Notes under the pieces: model-generated | The model's input: only the letters and a program-made list of their open reading frames with translations | What the model was told of the DNA's origin: nothing | Database searches by the model: none | Source of the DNA: Spirochaetia bacterium | GTDB lineage: Bacteria > Spirochaetota > Spirochaetia > Sphaerochaetales > Sphaerochaetaceae | DNA length: 64,000 nucleotides | Assembly (NCBI GenBank): GCA_022482625.1 | Contig: JAKVOU010000001.1 | Coordinates: 1,288,784-1,352,783, forward strand | Direction of reading: 5' to 3' | Position numbers and translations under genes: made by a program | Part shown: one piece after another, positions 18,840 through 27,320 of the stretch | Layout of the letters: each line of letters opens with the position of its first letter | Position numbering within the stretch: the stretch's first letter is position 1

Positions 18840-18882
18840 TTGACCTAAACGTCGCATGCGACTAATATACAGGCATGCGACC
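18840..18882 (+). promoter_or_regulatory. marR-MATE promoter with embedded palindromic operator
   Basis: TTGACC (18840-18845) and TAATAT (18863-18868) are spaced exactly 17 bases. The spacer contains the perfect 12-base palindrome GTCGCATGCGAC (18851-18862), and GCATGCGAC recurs at 18873-18881 over the start codon. Transcription would begin about 7 bases after the -10, at the A of the marR ATG (18875), so the message is probably leaderless. The encoded MarR most likely binds here to repress itself. Confidence 0.7.
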
Positions 18883-19318
18883 AGAAGACAAACCAATCGG
18901 ATTCACTCTGAAGCTGATTCACGATTCACTTCAGCGTTTCGCAAACAAGCAGCTGAAAGAACTTGATCTTACGCTTTCCCAGGACAACATACTGGATTTC
19001 CTTATAATGGAAAAAAGAGGAAAAACAGCTCGGATAAAAGATTTGGAAGCACATTTCCATCTCCAGCATTCTACGGTCGTCGGATTGGTAAAGCGTCTGG
19101 AACAGAAAGGATTCGTACTGGTCGGAAAAGACAAGAAGGATCGTCGTTGTACACAGGTAAGCTGTACACAGAAAGCCACAGAAAAATATGAAGCAATGAG
19201 CACGTATCGCAAGCAGCTGGATGCACTGATGGTTGAACACATGAGCAAGACAGAAGCTGCGGAACTGGCCCGATTGCTGGAAATATTGCTGGCTAATCTA
19301 CAAGGAATTGACAGATGA
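18875..19318 (+). CDS. MarR-family transcriptional repressor
   Basis: The 147-residue protein shows the MarR winged-helix fold: a dimerisation helix (FTLKLIHDSLQRFANKQLKELDLTLSQ), a recognition helix region (LEAHFHLQHSTVVGLVKRLEQKGFV), a wing with GKDKKDRRCTQVSCT, and a C-terminal dimer helix. It overlaps the MATE gene by 4 bases, so it very likely controls that efflux pump and itself through the palindrome in its promoter. The ATG is the only suitable start: the next Met is past the first helix. No ribosome site precedes it. Confidence 0.9.
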   Translation: MRPEDKPIGFTLKLIHDSLQRFANKQLKELDLTLSQDNILDFLIMEKRGKTARIKDLEAHFHLQHSTVVGLVKRLEQKGFVLVGKDKKDRRCTQVSCTQKATEKYEAMSTYRKQLDALMVEHMSKTEAAELARLLEILLANLQGIDR

Positions 19319-20706
19319 TTGACAAGGAACGTTTGTTTTTATTTGAAAAAGCACCGATAAAAAAATCTGTATGGGAGCTGTCATTCCCAACCATCGTAAG
19401 CATGCTTGTCGTCGTGCTCTACAACATGGTAGATACATTTTTCGTCGGACAGCTACAGGATCCGAATAAAGTGGCAGCAGTTGCAGTTGCCACCCCTGTA
19501 TTCCTGTTTCTCATGGCTGCAGGCAATATATTCGGAGTAGGCGGTTCAACTTTCATTTCCCGGGCATTGGGTAAGAAAGAAATGGACAAAGTCAAGCATA
19601 TCAGTTCCTTTTGCTTCTATGCCGGTATAGTAACCGGTCTGGCAGGTTCCCTCATTTTCCTTCTCCTTGGAGAACCGATATTGAGGACTGCAGGAGCAAG
19701 CGACTATACGATAGGATATGCCTCGGGATACCTGAGGATCATTGCATGGGGAGCTCCTCTTGTCGTCATCTCAAATACTTTTTCAAACTTGGTCAGAGGT
19801 GAAGGTGCAGCAAAGACTTCCATGCGCGGCATGTTGCTGGGTACCTTTGCCAACATCATACTCGACCCGATATTCATCTTACCCTCCTTTACCATTGGAA
19901 AAATAACAATCCCGTTGATCGGATGGGGAGTCGAAGGAGCTGCCTTTGCAACTGTACTCGGTAATGTCTTTTCGGTCATCTACTACATTGTCTTCGCAGT
20001 AAGCGACAAATCTATCATGTCTCTTTCACTGAAGGAATTCAAAATGCGCAATGGTATTTTTTCCGGAGTTTTCCTGATAGGTCTGCCGGCTTCCCTCAAC
20101 AGTGTATTGATGAGCATGAGTAATATCCTGCTTAACAACGTACTTGTTTCCTATGGAGATATCGCTATAGCTGCCATGGGTGTCGCCATGAAAGCCAACA
20201 TGCTTGTGATATTCATACAGATAGGGCTTTCTGCAGGTGTACAGCCACTACTTGGCTACAGCTACGGAGCAGGAAATAAAGAAAGGTTGCAAGCCACTGC
20301 AAAATATACAATGAAGGCAAATGTACTTATCGGCTTTGTTCTTTCCATCGTGTATATGTTCGTAGCACCCACCATAATCAGTGTTTTCATCAATAATGAC
20401 GAGGTTATTTCCTTCGGTACGCTCATGCTCAGGGCCTTGATGATTTCACCGACATTCCTCGGTATCATGTTTGTCAATGAATTTGCTTTCCAGGCCATGG
20501 GCAAGGCAAAGGAATCACTGTTGCTTTCAATCAGCCGTCAAGGATTCGTATTCATCCCTGTACTGTTTGTTGCAAAGGCTCTGGCAGGCCTCAATGGCAT
20601 CATACTTGCACAGCCCGCTGCAGATATCGCCTCAGTCTTTATTTCCCTGTGGATGTACCGCAACATTCTTAGGAAAGATCCCATCCTCAGCCAGAGTCAA
20701 CGGTAA
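19315..20706 (+). CDS. MATE-family multidrug efflux transporter
   Basis: The 463-residue protein has about 12 hydrophobic helices and the MATE layout of two related halves. The first begins SVWELSFPTIVSMLVVVLYNMVDTFFVG, with AVATPVFLFLMAAGNIFGVGGSTFISRALG in the second helix pair; GLPASLNSVLMSMSNILLNN opens the second half. MATE proteins expel cationic drugs by Na+ or H+ antiport. It is the second gene of a marR-MATE operon. Its last 75 bases overlap, on the opposite strand, the 3' end of the histidine kinase gene. Confidence 0.92.
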   Translation: MIDKERLFLFEKAPIKKSVWELSFPTIVSMLVVVLYNMVDTFFVGQLQDPNKVAAVAVATPVFLFLMAAGNIFGVGGSTFISRALGKKEMDKVKHISSFCFYAGIVTGLAGSLIFLLLGEPILRTAGASDYTIGYASGYLRIIAWGAPLVVISNTFSNLVRGEGAAKTSMRGMLLGTFANIILDPIFILPSFTIGKITIPLIGWGVEGAAFATVLGNVFSVIYYIVFAVSDKSIMSLSLKEFKMRNGIFSGVFLIGLPASLNSVLMSMSNILLNNVLVSYGDIAIAAMGVAMKANMLVIFIQIGLSAGVQPLLGYSYGAGNKERLQATAKYTMKANVLIGFVLSIVYMFVAPTIISVFINNDEVISFGTLMLRALMISPTFLGIMFVNEFAFQAMGKAKESLLLSISRQGFVFIPVLFVAKALAGLNGIILAQPAADIASVFISLWMYRNILRKDPILSQSQR

Positions 20707-22023
20707 CTTCAATGTAAAGCAGGAGCCTTCATCAAGTTCGGAAACAACATCCAACTTTCCATGGAGGCGCTTGATCTGGTCACCTACCAGATACAGGCCT
20801 ATACCTTCTCCGGGCAGGCCTGCTACCCTTGCACTTCTGAAATATGCTTCAAAAATATGAGTCTGGTCTTCCTTGCTGATGCCTATGCCATTGTCTCTGA
20901 CCCAGATAACAGCCGCATCTGCTTCTTTTTTGCATCCGAGTTCAACTTTTCCACCTGAGGAAGTATATTTCTGTGAATTTGTAAGCAAGTTGTAGACTAT
21001 TTGGCTCAATACATTAGGGTCACTTGTTATATGAAGCTTCTCAACAAGATCCAAGTCAAGTTGCAACCCTTTCTTCTCAAATTGAGGACGAAGTCCTGCA
21101 GCGATTGTCTGCAACCGAGCCGGAAGGTTGAATTCCTTCAGCTGGAGATTTTCAGTTTCACTGCTTGCATCAATCATGGAACTCATATTGGAAATCATTA
21201 CTGTCAGGCTGTCAATTTCCTTATAGAGAATGCCTTTTTCCCTTTCATCATAAGGTATCAGTCCATCTTCAAGAGCCTCAAGATGCGTTTTCAGTACCGT
21301 CAGAGGAGTCCTGGTCTGATGGACCAGTTCATCAAGCAAAAGCTTTCGCCCCTGCCTTTTCAGCCTGAGGCGCGAATCAAGGTCCGTAAGCGTGTCTCGT
21401 ATGGTCGAAACTTCTTCTATATTGCTTGGAGGAGGCAGTTCCTTGATATCCACCAACAAGTCACCGGCTAACTTTGCAGTATCTTCCAGGGGATCGGTAA
21501 TACGACGGCTAAACAGCCAGCTCAAAGACAAAGCAAGCGCCAGTACAATTGCCATAGCTATGAAATAGCTCATGAAAAGTGAAGATTGTGCCAAACGTTT
21601 CAGCAATGGTACTTTATGATAAGCCAGTACACCTAGCTCAATCATACCTGATAGCTTACCTTTTGCATCCTTGATCTGGATTCTCTGTTCATTGACAGGA
21701 GGCTGATGTGGTCCTATCTGCCCAGGAGGTGCATCCACCCTGGCAATCAATATACCTGCATTATCGTAGTATGCAATTGACTTAATCGGCATACGGACAA
21801 ACCCTGAAAGGATCCTGGCATATTCCTGCCGTTTCAGCTCCAAAGGATCGCCCTTGTCATTCTTGAGAGCATTCACCAATTGGGTTTCAGCCTGCTGAAG
21901 CTGCTGCTGGCGTTCTTTCTCCATATAGGTATCCGTAAGTACAATCAGAAGAATGGTTGTAAGGGTCACGGCAACCACAGCAACCATGGCAAAACTTCTA
22001 TCCAGCAGGTGACGTATCGTCAA
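20632..22023 (-). CDS. Sensor histidine kinase
   Basis: The 463-residue kinase has TM1 (residues 11-29), an extracytoplasmic sensor region (about 30-145), TM2 (150-170) and a HAMP linker. The dimerisation/phospho-acceptor helix has H235 in DELVHQTRTPLTVL, and the ATPase domain shows NLLTNSQKYT (N box), VRDNGIGI (G1) and GEGIGLYLV (G2). The H-box resembles BaeS-like kinases. It overlaps the response regulator stop by 4 bases. About 20 residues follow the usual end of the catalytic domain, in the part that overlaps the MATE gene. Confidence 0.92.
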   Translation of the reverse strand: MTIRHLLDRSFAMVAVVAVTLTTILLIVLTDTYMEKERQQQLQQAETQLVNALKNDKGDPLELKRQEYARILSGFVRMPIKSIAYYDNAGILIARVDAPPGQIGPHQPPVNEQRIQIKDAKGKLSGMIELGVLAYHKVPLLKRLAQSSLFMSYFIAMAIVLALALSLSWLFSRRITDPLEDTAKLAGDLLVDIKELPPPSNIEEVSTIRDTLTDLDSRLRLKRQGRKLLLDELVHQTRTPLTVLKTHLEALEDGLIPYDEREKGILYKEIDSLTVMISNMSSMIDASSETENLQLKEFNLPARLQTIAAGLRPQFEKKGLQLDLDLVEKLHITSDPNVLSQIVYNLLTNSQKYTSSGGKVELGCKKEADAAVIWVRDNGIGISKEDQTHIFEAYFRSARVAGLPGEGIGLYLVGDQIKRLHGKLDVVSELDEGSCFTLKLPLTLAEDGIFPKNVAVHPQGNKD

Positions 22024-22703
22024 GCTTCACCTCCAAATTGATACCCTGCCCCATATCGGGTATAAATAAAGGAAGGAGCTTTGGAATCATCTCCTATCTT
22101 TTTTCTCAATTTCTTGACATAGGTATCAATATTACGATCATAGGCATCATAGGAAGAACCAAAAGCATCCCTTATCAGCTGTTCCCGGGAAAGTACATAC
22201 CCTACATGAGTCATAAATGTTTCAAGAAGCTTGAATTCGGTACTAGTCAGCACAATGGGTTTCCCCCCTTTTGAAGCACTGAGACTTTTCCGATCTAGTA
22301 CAAGATCCTTATATTTCAATACTTCCTCTGCTTTTTCCTTGTATACCCGTTTTAATATGACGGATACCCTCTTCATCAGTTCCCTGGGACTGAAAGGTTT
22401 CACGACATAGTCATCGGCACCCAAATCAAAGCCCCTGAGACGGTCAGTTTCCAGTTCCTTTGCAGTCAGGAAAAGAGCCGGGACATCACTGGTCATACGA
22501 ATCCGTTTCAGAACTTCAAAACCATCTATACCGGGCATCATGACATCAAGGATGATCAGATGGAATTCTCCACTGCTGAACTTTTCCAATGCAACAAAAC
22601 CATCTTCAGCCACAGTACAATGATAGCCGTTCCGAACTAAATATTTCTCTACTATTGACCGAATCTCTTCATTGTCTTCAACTACTAAAACATTATACTC
22701 CAT
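22020..22703 (-). CDS. OmpR-family response regulator
   Basis: The 227-residue regulator has a receiver domain with the acidic pair (VVEDN), phospho-acceptor D53 (ILDVMMPGIDG), Thr in LFLTAKE and Lys in VVKPFSPRELM. A winged-helix DNA-binding domain follows (LTSTEFKLLETFMTHVGYVLSREQLI...RNIDTYVKKLRKKIG). AGAGG lies upstream of the ATG. It pairs with the kinase downstream and lies 66 bases after the PfkB-like gene, which may share its transcript. Confidence 0.93.
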   Translation of the reverse strand: MEYNVLVVEDNEEIRSIVEKYLVRNGYHCTVAEDGFVALEKFSSGEFHLIILDVMMPGIDGFEVLKRIRMTSDVPALFLTAKELETDRLRGFDLGADDYVVKPFSPRELMKRVSVILKRVYKEKAEEVLKYKDLVLDRKSLSASKGGKPIVLTSTEFKLLETFMTHVGYVLSREQLIRDAFGSSYDAYDRNIDTYVKKLRKKIGDDSKAPSFIYTRYGAGYQFGGEA

Positions 22704-22769
22704 CGTGCATTCCTCTGTTTCCAGACTACCCTATCAATATGTATCAATTATGTATCTATGCAGAAAATA

Positions 22770-23576
22770 TCAGATGGAAGACAAAACGTTGCTACAAAGT
22801 TTCTCAGAAAGTTGCAGATGGGGCTCTTCCCCGTCCAAACCAAAGGCATCGTGTTTATATAGCCCGCTGATGATATTCACAGTCTGCTCCAAGCTGTCTA
22901 CAGCTGATGGATTGACCACCTCCTCACGGATACCTGACGATGTAGCAAAGGTAATCCGATAGGGAGAAAGACGCACTGTCATCTGCGGTAACGGCAGGAT
23001 ACTTTCGTCAATAGCATCATCGACCTGTATGATATCAGCAATTCCTGCCAAAGTCTCAACTTTTTCACTTTTCAGTAGGCTATCCTTGGCCACACAAGTA
23101 TCCAGATAAATGATAGGCTTCGGGTCCTGCTGTCCAATAGCTTTGACAATGGCATCCATTTCGTCAGGAAACGTCAAAAGACTTCCTTCAATATACACGA
23201 CCTTGATGTCTGAATTGACAGCAAATGCATCAAGCAACTGCCTCGCAGTTAGTGAAGTCGGTGCAGTCCCGCCAATCACATGATAAGGAACCGCTGTTGA
23301 CTGCAATGAAATACTTATGGGAGATGGCAAGGGGCTGTTGCACAGATGAGGCTCAAAAAGCACATCCTTGTCAATGAGCATATCAAGGAGTCTCAATCCG
23401 AACCCATCGGAAGATATCGGGCACAGAAATTCAACAGGGACCTGCCGGTCTGCAAGGCTACAGGCAATCTGCAATCCCCGGCCTGTCAGACTTGTCTTGA
23501 AAAAAGACGAAGATTTGCTGTCCTCACGGATCTGTTCTTCCATATGATAGCAATAGCCTCCGATTACGACGACCAT
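22770..23576 (-). CDS. Degenerate PfkB/ribokinase-like protein
   Basis: The 268-residue protein has a PfkB-like N-terminal half: VVVIGGYCYH, a glycine turn followed by a helix (SLTGRGLQIACSLADRQVPVEFLCPISSDGFGLRLLDMLIDKDV), and central strands such as VVYIEGSLLTF. It lacks the C-terminal DTTGAGD catalytic signature, so it may bind a sugar or nucleoside without phosphorylating it. TAGGAGG precedes the ATG at normal spacing. It lies between the HD-domain gene (9 bases upstream) and the two-component genes, suggesting a sensory or regulatory role. The family call is moderately sure, the loss of catalysis fairly sure. Confidence 0.6.
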   Translation of the reverse strand: MVVVIGGYCYHMEEQIREDSKSSSFFKTSLTGRGLQIACSLADRQVPVEFLCPISSDGFGLRLLDMLIDKDVLFEPHLCNSPLPSPISISLQSTAVPYHVIGGTAPTSLTARQLLDAFAVNSDIKVVYIEGSLLTFPDEMDAIVKAIGQQDPKPIIYLDTCVAKDSLLKSEKVETLAGIADIIQVDDAIDESILPLPQMTVRLSPYRITFATSSGIREEVVNPSAVDSLEQTVNIISGLYKHDAFGLDGEEPHLQLSEKLCSNVLSSI

Positions 23577-23585
23577 ACGTTCCTC

Positions 23586-24393
23586 CTACAGGTAATGCTT
23601 ATCCTTCAACCCAGGCACTTTTGCAACGACTTCAAGATAATCACGGATAGTACTCTTGCTGATTTTCTGCAACAAGACTTCTTCTATCTGGAACATCCCT
23701 ATCTCAGCACTCATCTCTATATCAATCCTGATAGGTTTTTCGTCCCCTTTGGTGATGCGTACCTTTTCAATTGCATTGGCGCTGTATTTGTGGATGTCAC
23801 CCACCTGTGGTTCTGTATGGAGTGCCAATGGTATCCTACTGCGGCCCTTTTCCATATCACATCCATCAGCAACCAGAATAATTCCTGCTTCCATACTGGT
23901 TATCTTTCTGTTGCCCATATGTCCATAGATGCCTTCCAAGGCTATTTCTCCGATTGATACACGTTTCTGAAGATTATTCGAGAATGTTTGTTCCAACCAT
24001 TTCTCACACATCGGTCGTGCCAATACCATGGAAACGAGTTCATGGTCCTGCCTTGAAATTCCCATGCCCAGATCATGGCAGAGACTTGCAATGACTACGC
24101 CGCAACGACTGTCATCATAACTGCCCATCTCTTCGGTCTCAAGTGAGGTTTCAAGGCCTGCACCTATGGAGCAGATCAAGCATTTTCAATGCGTTGTAGC
24201 ACACTTGTCTCATATGGACAGGACCATGATCATTATAGTTCATACGCTTGATGGATACGCTGTTGCCGTATTCCTGCATAGCCTGCAATTTATCATCAGA
24301 CAAGAGAAGCTGACAAAGTCGGCGACTATTGCTCCCCGTTTCCAATTTCCCCAAAATCTTCTTTTCAAGAACATTTTCCTTAGGTGATTTCAT
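23586..24393 (-). pseudogene. HD-domain phosphohydrolase interrupted by a frameshift
   Basis: Two adjacent frames together make one HD-type metal hydrolase. The N-terminal piece carries MNYNDHGPVHMRQVCYNALKM and runs out at about 24162. The C-terminal piece, one base out of frame, carries VVIASLCHDLGMGISRQDHEL with the HD motif and continues to 23586. Joined near 24165-24180 by dropping one base, spacing between NDHGPVH and HDLGM matches my recollection of this uncharacterised HD family. Either the gene is inactive, a frameshift is used, or the assembly has an indel. ATG 24393 is preferred; TATCAT lies 6 bases before it, so the message may be leaderless. It precedes the PfkB-like gene by 9 bases. 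Confidence 0.65.
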
Positions 24394-24437
24394 ACTTATA
24401 TGATAGAAAAACATCCAGAGAAAGTAAAGGAAGATGC

Positions 24438-24467
24438 TTTTCATGCAAACGATTCAAACGATATACT
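24438..24467 (+). promoter_or_regulatory. Promoter of the 24474 gene, probably leaderless
   Basis: TTTTCA (24438-24443) and TATACT (24462-24467) are 18 bases apart. Six bases separate the -10 from ATG 24474, so transcription should start at the A of the start codon. The region 24394-24473 also carries the opposite promoter for the HD gene (TTTACT, 17 bases, TATCAT on the minus strand). Confidence 0.5.
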
Positions 24468-24473
24468 TCAGAC

Positions 24474-24935
24474 ATGAAAAAACCAACTGTAAGAGAAATG
24501 GAATGGATCGGAAAAGGCGAATGGAAAAACAGGGATTACCGTTCCATCACGGCAAGGGCCCAGGACGCCCTGCTGCTTGCTGTCAGTGATGAAGATTTCA
24601 AGGTAACCTGTAGAATAGAAGCAGGGAATTTCCCGCACGGGTTGGTCATCAGTCAGTCAGAGGCAACTTTCATCAAGGTAGATATCCAAGATACCATAAT
24701 CATCAGGACGAGCATCAGGGGATTCGGTTCCTGCGTGATGATACCAAGATCTTCAGATGATAAATTTGAGCACTGCATCATTGAAAGAATCGGCAAAGAT
24801 ATCTCCATTGCTACCGAAAAAGCAAAACTTGTCGACTGTTCTCTTCCTGGTTGTAAGGATGCCGTTGCGTTCGGTCTCTTCTACACACAAAACCGCTTCT
24901 TTGCAATGGAAGACTTTTCCTATAGCCGAAAATAA
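24474..24935 (+). CDS. Unknown protein, possible beta-sandwich fold
   Basis: A 153-residue soluble protein I do not firmly recognise. It opens MKKPTVREMEWIGKGEW and is rich in alternating hydrophobic strands (DFKVTCRIEAGNFPHGLVISQ, SEATFIKVDIQ, TIIIRTSIRGFG). It ends with YTQNRFFAMEDFSYS, which recalls the jelly-roll DUF1349-type proteins of carbohydrate regions, but that is weak. There is no signal peptide. ATG 24474 is preferred to upstream in-frame codons because a -10 hexamer lies just before it. It diverges from the HD-domain gene across an 80-base shared promoter region. Confidence 0.6.
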   Translation: MKKPTVREMEWIGKGEWKNRDYRSITARAQDALLLAVSDEDFKVTCRIEAGNFPHGLVISQSEATFIKVDIQDTIIIRTSIRGFGSCVMIPRSSDDKFEHCIIERIGKDISIATEKAKLVDCSLPGCKDAVAFGLFYTQNRFFAMEDFSYSRK

Positions 24936-25153
24936 ACAGGTATTTGCCATCCTACCGGTCATGACAGAACCTCATATTTGCACGAATTTTGATATGCCAA
25001 GACAGAAAACAATCCATCCGTATGCTCTGCTGATAATCATAAAACTTTCTTTTCAGCCGGTCCATTTCCCTAAAACAAGCCAATATATCAAAAGGATTGC
25101 ATCAATAGTCAATTCCATGCACAAATTTGTCATACAAACCATAGCGAACATTC

Positions 25154-25182
25154 TTTATCCAGATGCCCCACTATGGTATACT
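25154..25182 (+). promoter_or_regulatory. Likely glnS promoter
   Basis: TTTATC (25154-25159) and TATACT (25177-25182) are 17 bases apart, giving a leader of about 43 bases before the glnS start. The rest of 24936-25231 shows no gene. Confidence 0.4.
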
Positions 25183-25231
25183 TGTGCATTATAAGTTTCA
25201 TGCCCCTTTGAAAGGGCGAAGGACGGTCAAT

Positions 25232-26932
25232 ATGGAAGGGGAAGAGAAAAAGGAAAGACCTTTGAACTTCATCGAAAAGATCATTGAGGATGATCTTGCA
25301 AACGGTAGGGTCCCGGACAATAAGATTGTCACCAGGTTCCCTCCTGAGCCAAACGGTTATCTTCACATCGGACATATCAAATCAATATGTCTGAATTTTG
25401 GCTTGGCAGAGAAATATGGTGGCATATGCCATCTGCGGCTTGATGACACGAACCCAAGTAAAGAAGACAATGAATATATCCAGTCAATCAAGGACGACAT
25501 TCATTGGCTTGGCTTTGATTGGAAGGAACATGAGTACTATGCATCCGACTACTACCAGCAACTTTACGAAATTGCAGTCAGATTGATAGAAGAAGGAAAA
25601 GCATACGTAGATTCCCTGTCCCCTGAACAGATGAAAGAATACAGAGGTACGCTGACTGAACCTGGGAAAAACAGTCCTGACAGAGACAGAAGCATCGAAG
25701 AAAACCTTCGTCTCTTCCAGGAAATGAAAGACGGCAAGCATCCGGAAGGCAGTTATACACTGCGGGCAAAGATTGACATGGCAAGTCCGAACATCAACCT
25801 GCGTGATCCTGCCCTCTATAGAATCAAGTTTGCCACACATCCCAGGACGGGTGACAAATGGTGTATCTACCCCATGTATGACTTCACCCATCCTATCAGT
25901 GACGCCATTGAGGGTATTACCCATTCAATCTGCACACTCGAATTCGAGGACCACAGGCCAGCCTATGATTGGGCTACGTCAATCGACGGAATCGACCATA
26001 CACCTCACCAGTATGAATTTGCCCGTCTCAACATCAACTACATGCTGATGAGCAAAAGACGGTTGCTGAATCTCGTCAAGCTTGGTATCGTCTCAGGTTG
26101 GGATGACCCAAGGATGCCGACGATCAGCGGCGTACGAAGAAGGGGCTATTCTCCTGAATCAATGAAGGATTTTGTCTCTCGGGTTGGAGTTGCGAAAGTC
26201 GAGGGTGTCGTAGACTACTCCTTGATGGAATTCTGCGTCCGGGAGGACCTGAACAAACGTGCAAAGCGCCTGATGGCAATCCTTGATCCCATCAAGTTGG
26301 TCATCGACAACTATCCAGTAGACAAGGTAGAGTATTTCGAAGCAGAAAACAACCCTGAAAATCCTGCAGATGGTACACATCTGATGCCATTCAGCCGGGA
26401 AGTGTATATAGAACGGGAAGACTTCATGGAAGTACCTCCCAGAAAATATCACAGACTTTATCCTGGGAATGAAATAAGGTTGAAGTATACTTACTATGTA
26501 ACGGCGACAAGTTTCGAAAAAGATGCTGATGGAAAGGTCACAACCGTACATTGTACCTATGATCCTGAAAGCCGCGGCGGTACGACTCCTGACGGTCGCA
26601 AGGTCAAAGGGACCAGCCATTGGGTTTCGGCAGCACAGGCCGTCGATGCTGAAGTAAGGCTCTATGACAAATTGTTCAAGAGTGAATACCCTGGCGGAGA
26701 AACAGGAAATTATCTGGATGACCTCAACCCGGATTCCCTTATCGTCATCCCTCATGCGAAAGTTGAACCTGAATGCCTCAAGGCAAAAGTCGGAGATTAT
26801 CTGCAGTTTGTCAGAAACGGCTACTTCTGCTGTGACAGCAAGGATTTTTCACCTGAGCACCCGGTGTTCAACAGAACCGTGACATTGAAGGATACTTGGG
26901 CAAAGATGAAGAAAAAGATGGGTATCAAATAA
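25232..26932 (+). CDS. glnS: Glutaminyl-tRNA synthetase
   Basis: The protein (566 residues) is a class I synthetase charging tRNA-Gln. It shows the HIGH motif in PPEPNGYLHIGHIKSI, the conserved LRLDDTNP segment, and the KMSKS-type loop LMSKRRLLNLV. It has the two C-terminal beta-barrel anticodon domains (YPVDKVEYFEAENNP...SDFMEVPP region and RGGTTPDGRKVKGTSHWV). ATG 25232 was chosen because AAGGA lies 8 bases upstream; 23 earlier codons are open but unconserved. Its presence with gltX in the same window suggests direct Gln-tRNA charging rather than only the transamidation route. Confidence 0.95.
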   Translation: MEGEEKKERPLNFIEKIIEDDLANGRVPDNKIVTRFPPEPNGYLHIGHIKSICLNFGLAEKYGGICHLRLDDTNPSKEDNEYIQSIKDDIHWLGFDWKEHEYYASDYYQQLYEIAVRLIEEGKAYVDSLSPEQMKEYRGTLTEPGKNSPDRDRSIEENLRLFQEMKDGKHPEGSYTLRAKIDMASPNINLRDPALYRIKFATHPRTGDKWCIYPMYDFTHPISDAIEGITHSICTLEFEDHRPAYDWATSIDGIDHTPHQYEFARLNINYMLMSKRRLLNLVKLGIVSGWDDPRMPTISGVRRRGYSPESMKDFVSRVGVAKVEGVVDYSLMEFCVREDLNKRAKRLMAILDPIKLVIDNYPVDKVEYFEAENNPENPADGTHLMPFSREVYIEREDFMEVPPRKYHRLYPGNEIRLKYTYYVTATSFEKDADGKVTTVHCTYDPESRGGTTPDGRKVKGTSHWVSAAQAVDAEVRLYDKLFKSEYPGGETGNYLDDLNPDSLIVIPHAKVEPECLKAKVGDYLQFVRNGYFCCDSKDFSPEHPVFNRTVTLKDTWAKMKKKMGIK

Positions 26933-26980
26933 GTATTGTACAATATATGCATCTTTTTACATAAACAAGATAATGACAAG

Positions 26981-27014
26981 GTCGTTGTCGCGAAAGTGGC
27001 AACGACTCTGTTTT
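26981..27014 (+). terminator. glnS terminator
   Basis: GTCGTTGTCGC (26981-26991) pairs with GTGGCAACGAC (26996-27006) around a GAAA tetraloop, followed by TCTGTTTT. It lies 49 bases after the glnS stop. Confidence 0.7.
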
Positions 27015-27201
27015 ATGCCAAGTACCAAACAGAAAAAACATAGGACTGTTTCAAAGGTCTCAGAAAACAAGACTTGTTGAACAACACCTTTTTATGTAAC
27101 CGCGAACAGGCTCATCAGACAGAACGCGGAGGCCATCGAGGAAGTTTCTTCCACACAGACCGTCAACACAGGTTTGCCTTCCTTATACGGCAGACTATCA
27201 G

Positions 27202-27250
27202 AAAACAAAAAAAGCAGGCCATCACACATCAATCGTATTCATGGTCTGCT
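27202..27250 (-). terminator. Terminator downstream of secreted protein gene
   Basis: On the minus strand AGCAGACCAT (27250-27241) pairs with ATGGCCTGCT (27222-27213), one mismatch, across an 18-base loop, followed by a run of T. It ends the 27321-28127 gene about 70 bases after its stop. The rest of 26933-27320 shows no gene. Confidence 0.55.
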
Positions 27251-27320
27251 CTTTCATCTGTTTTCGGACTATCCAAAACTTACTTTTGTAACAGCCCTGT
27301 CATTCAAAACTGAAAAGTTA

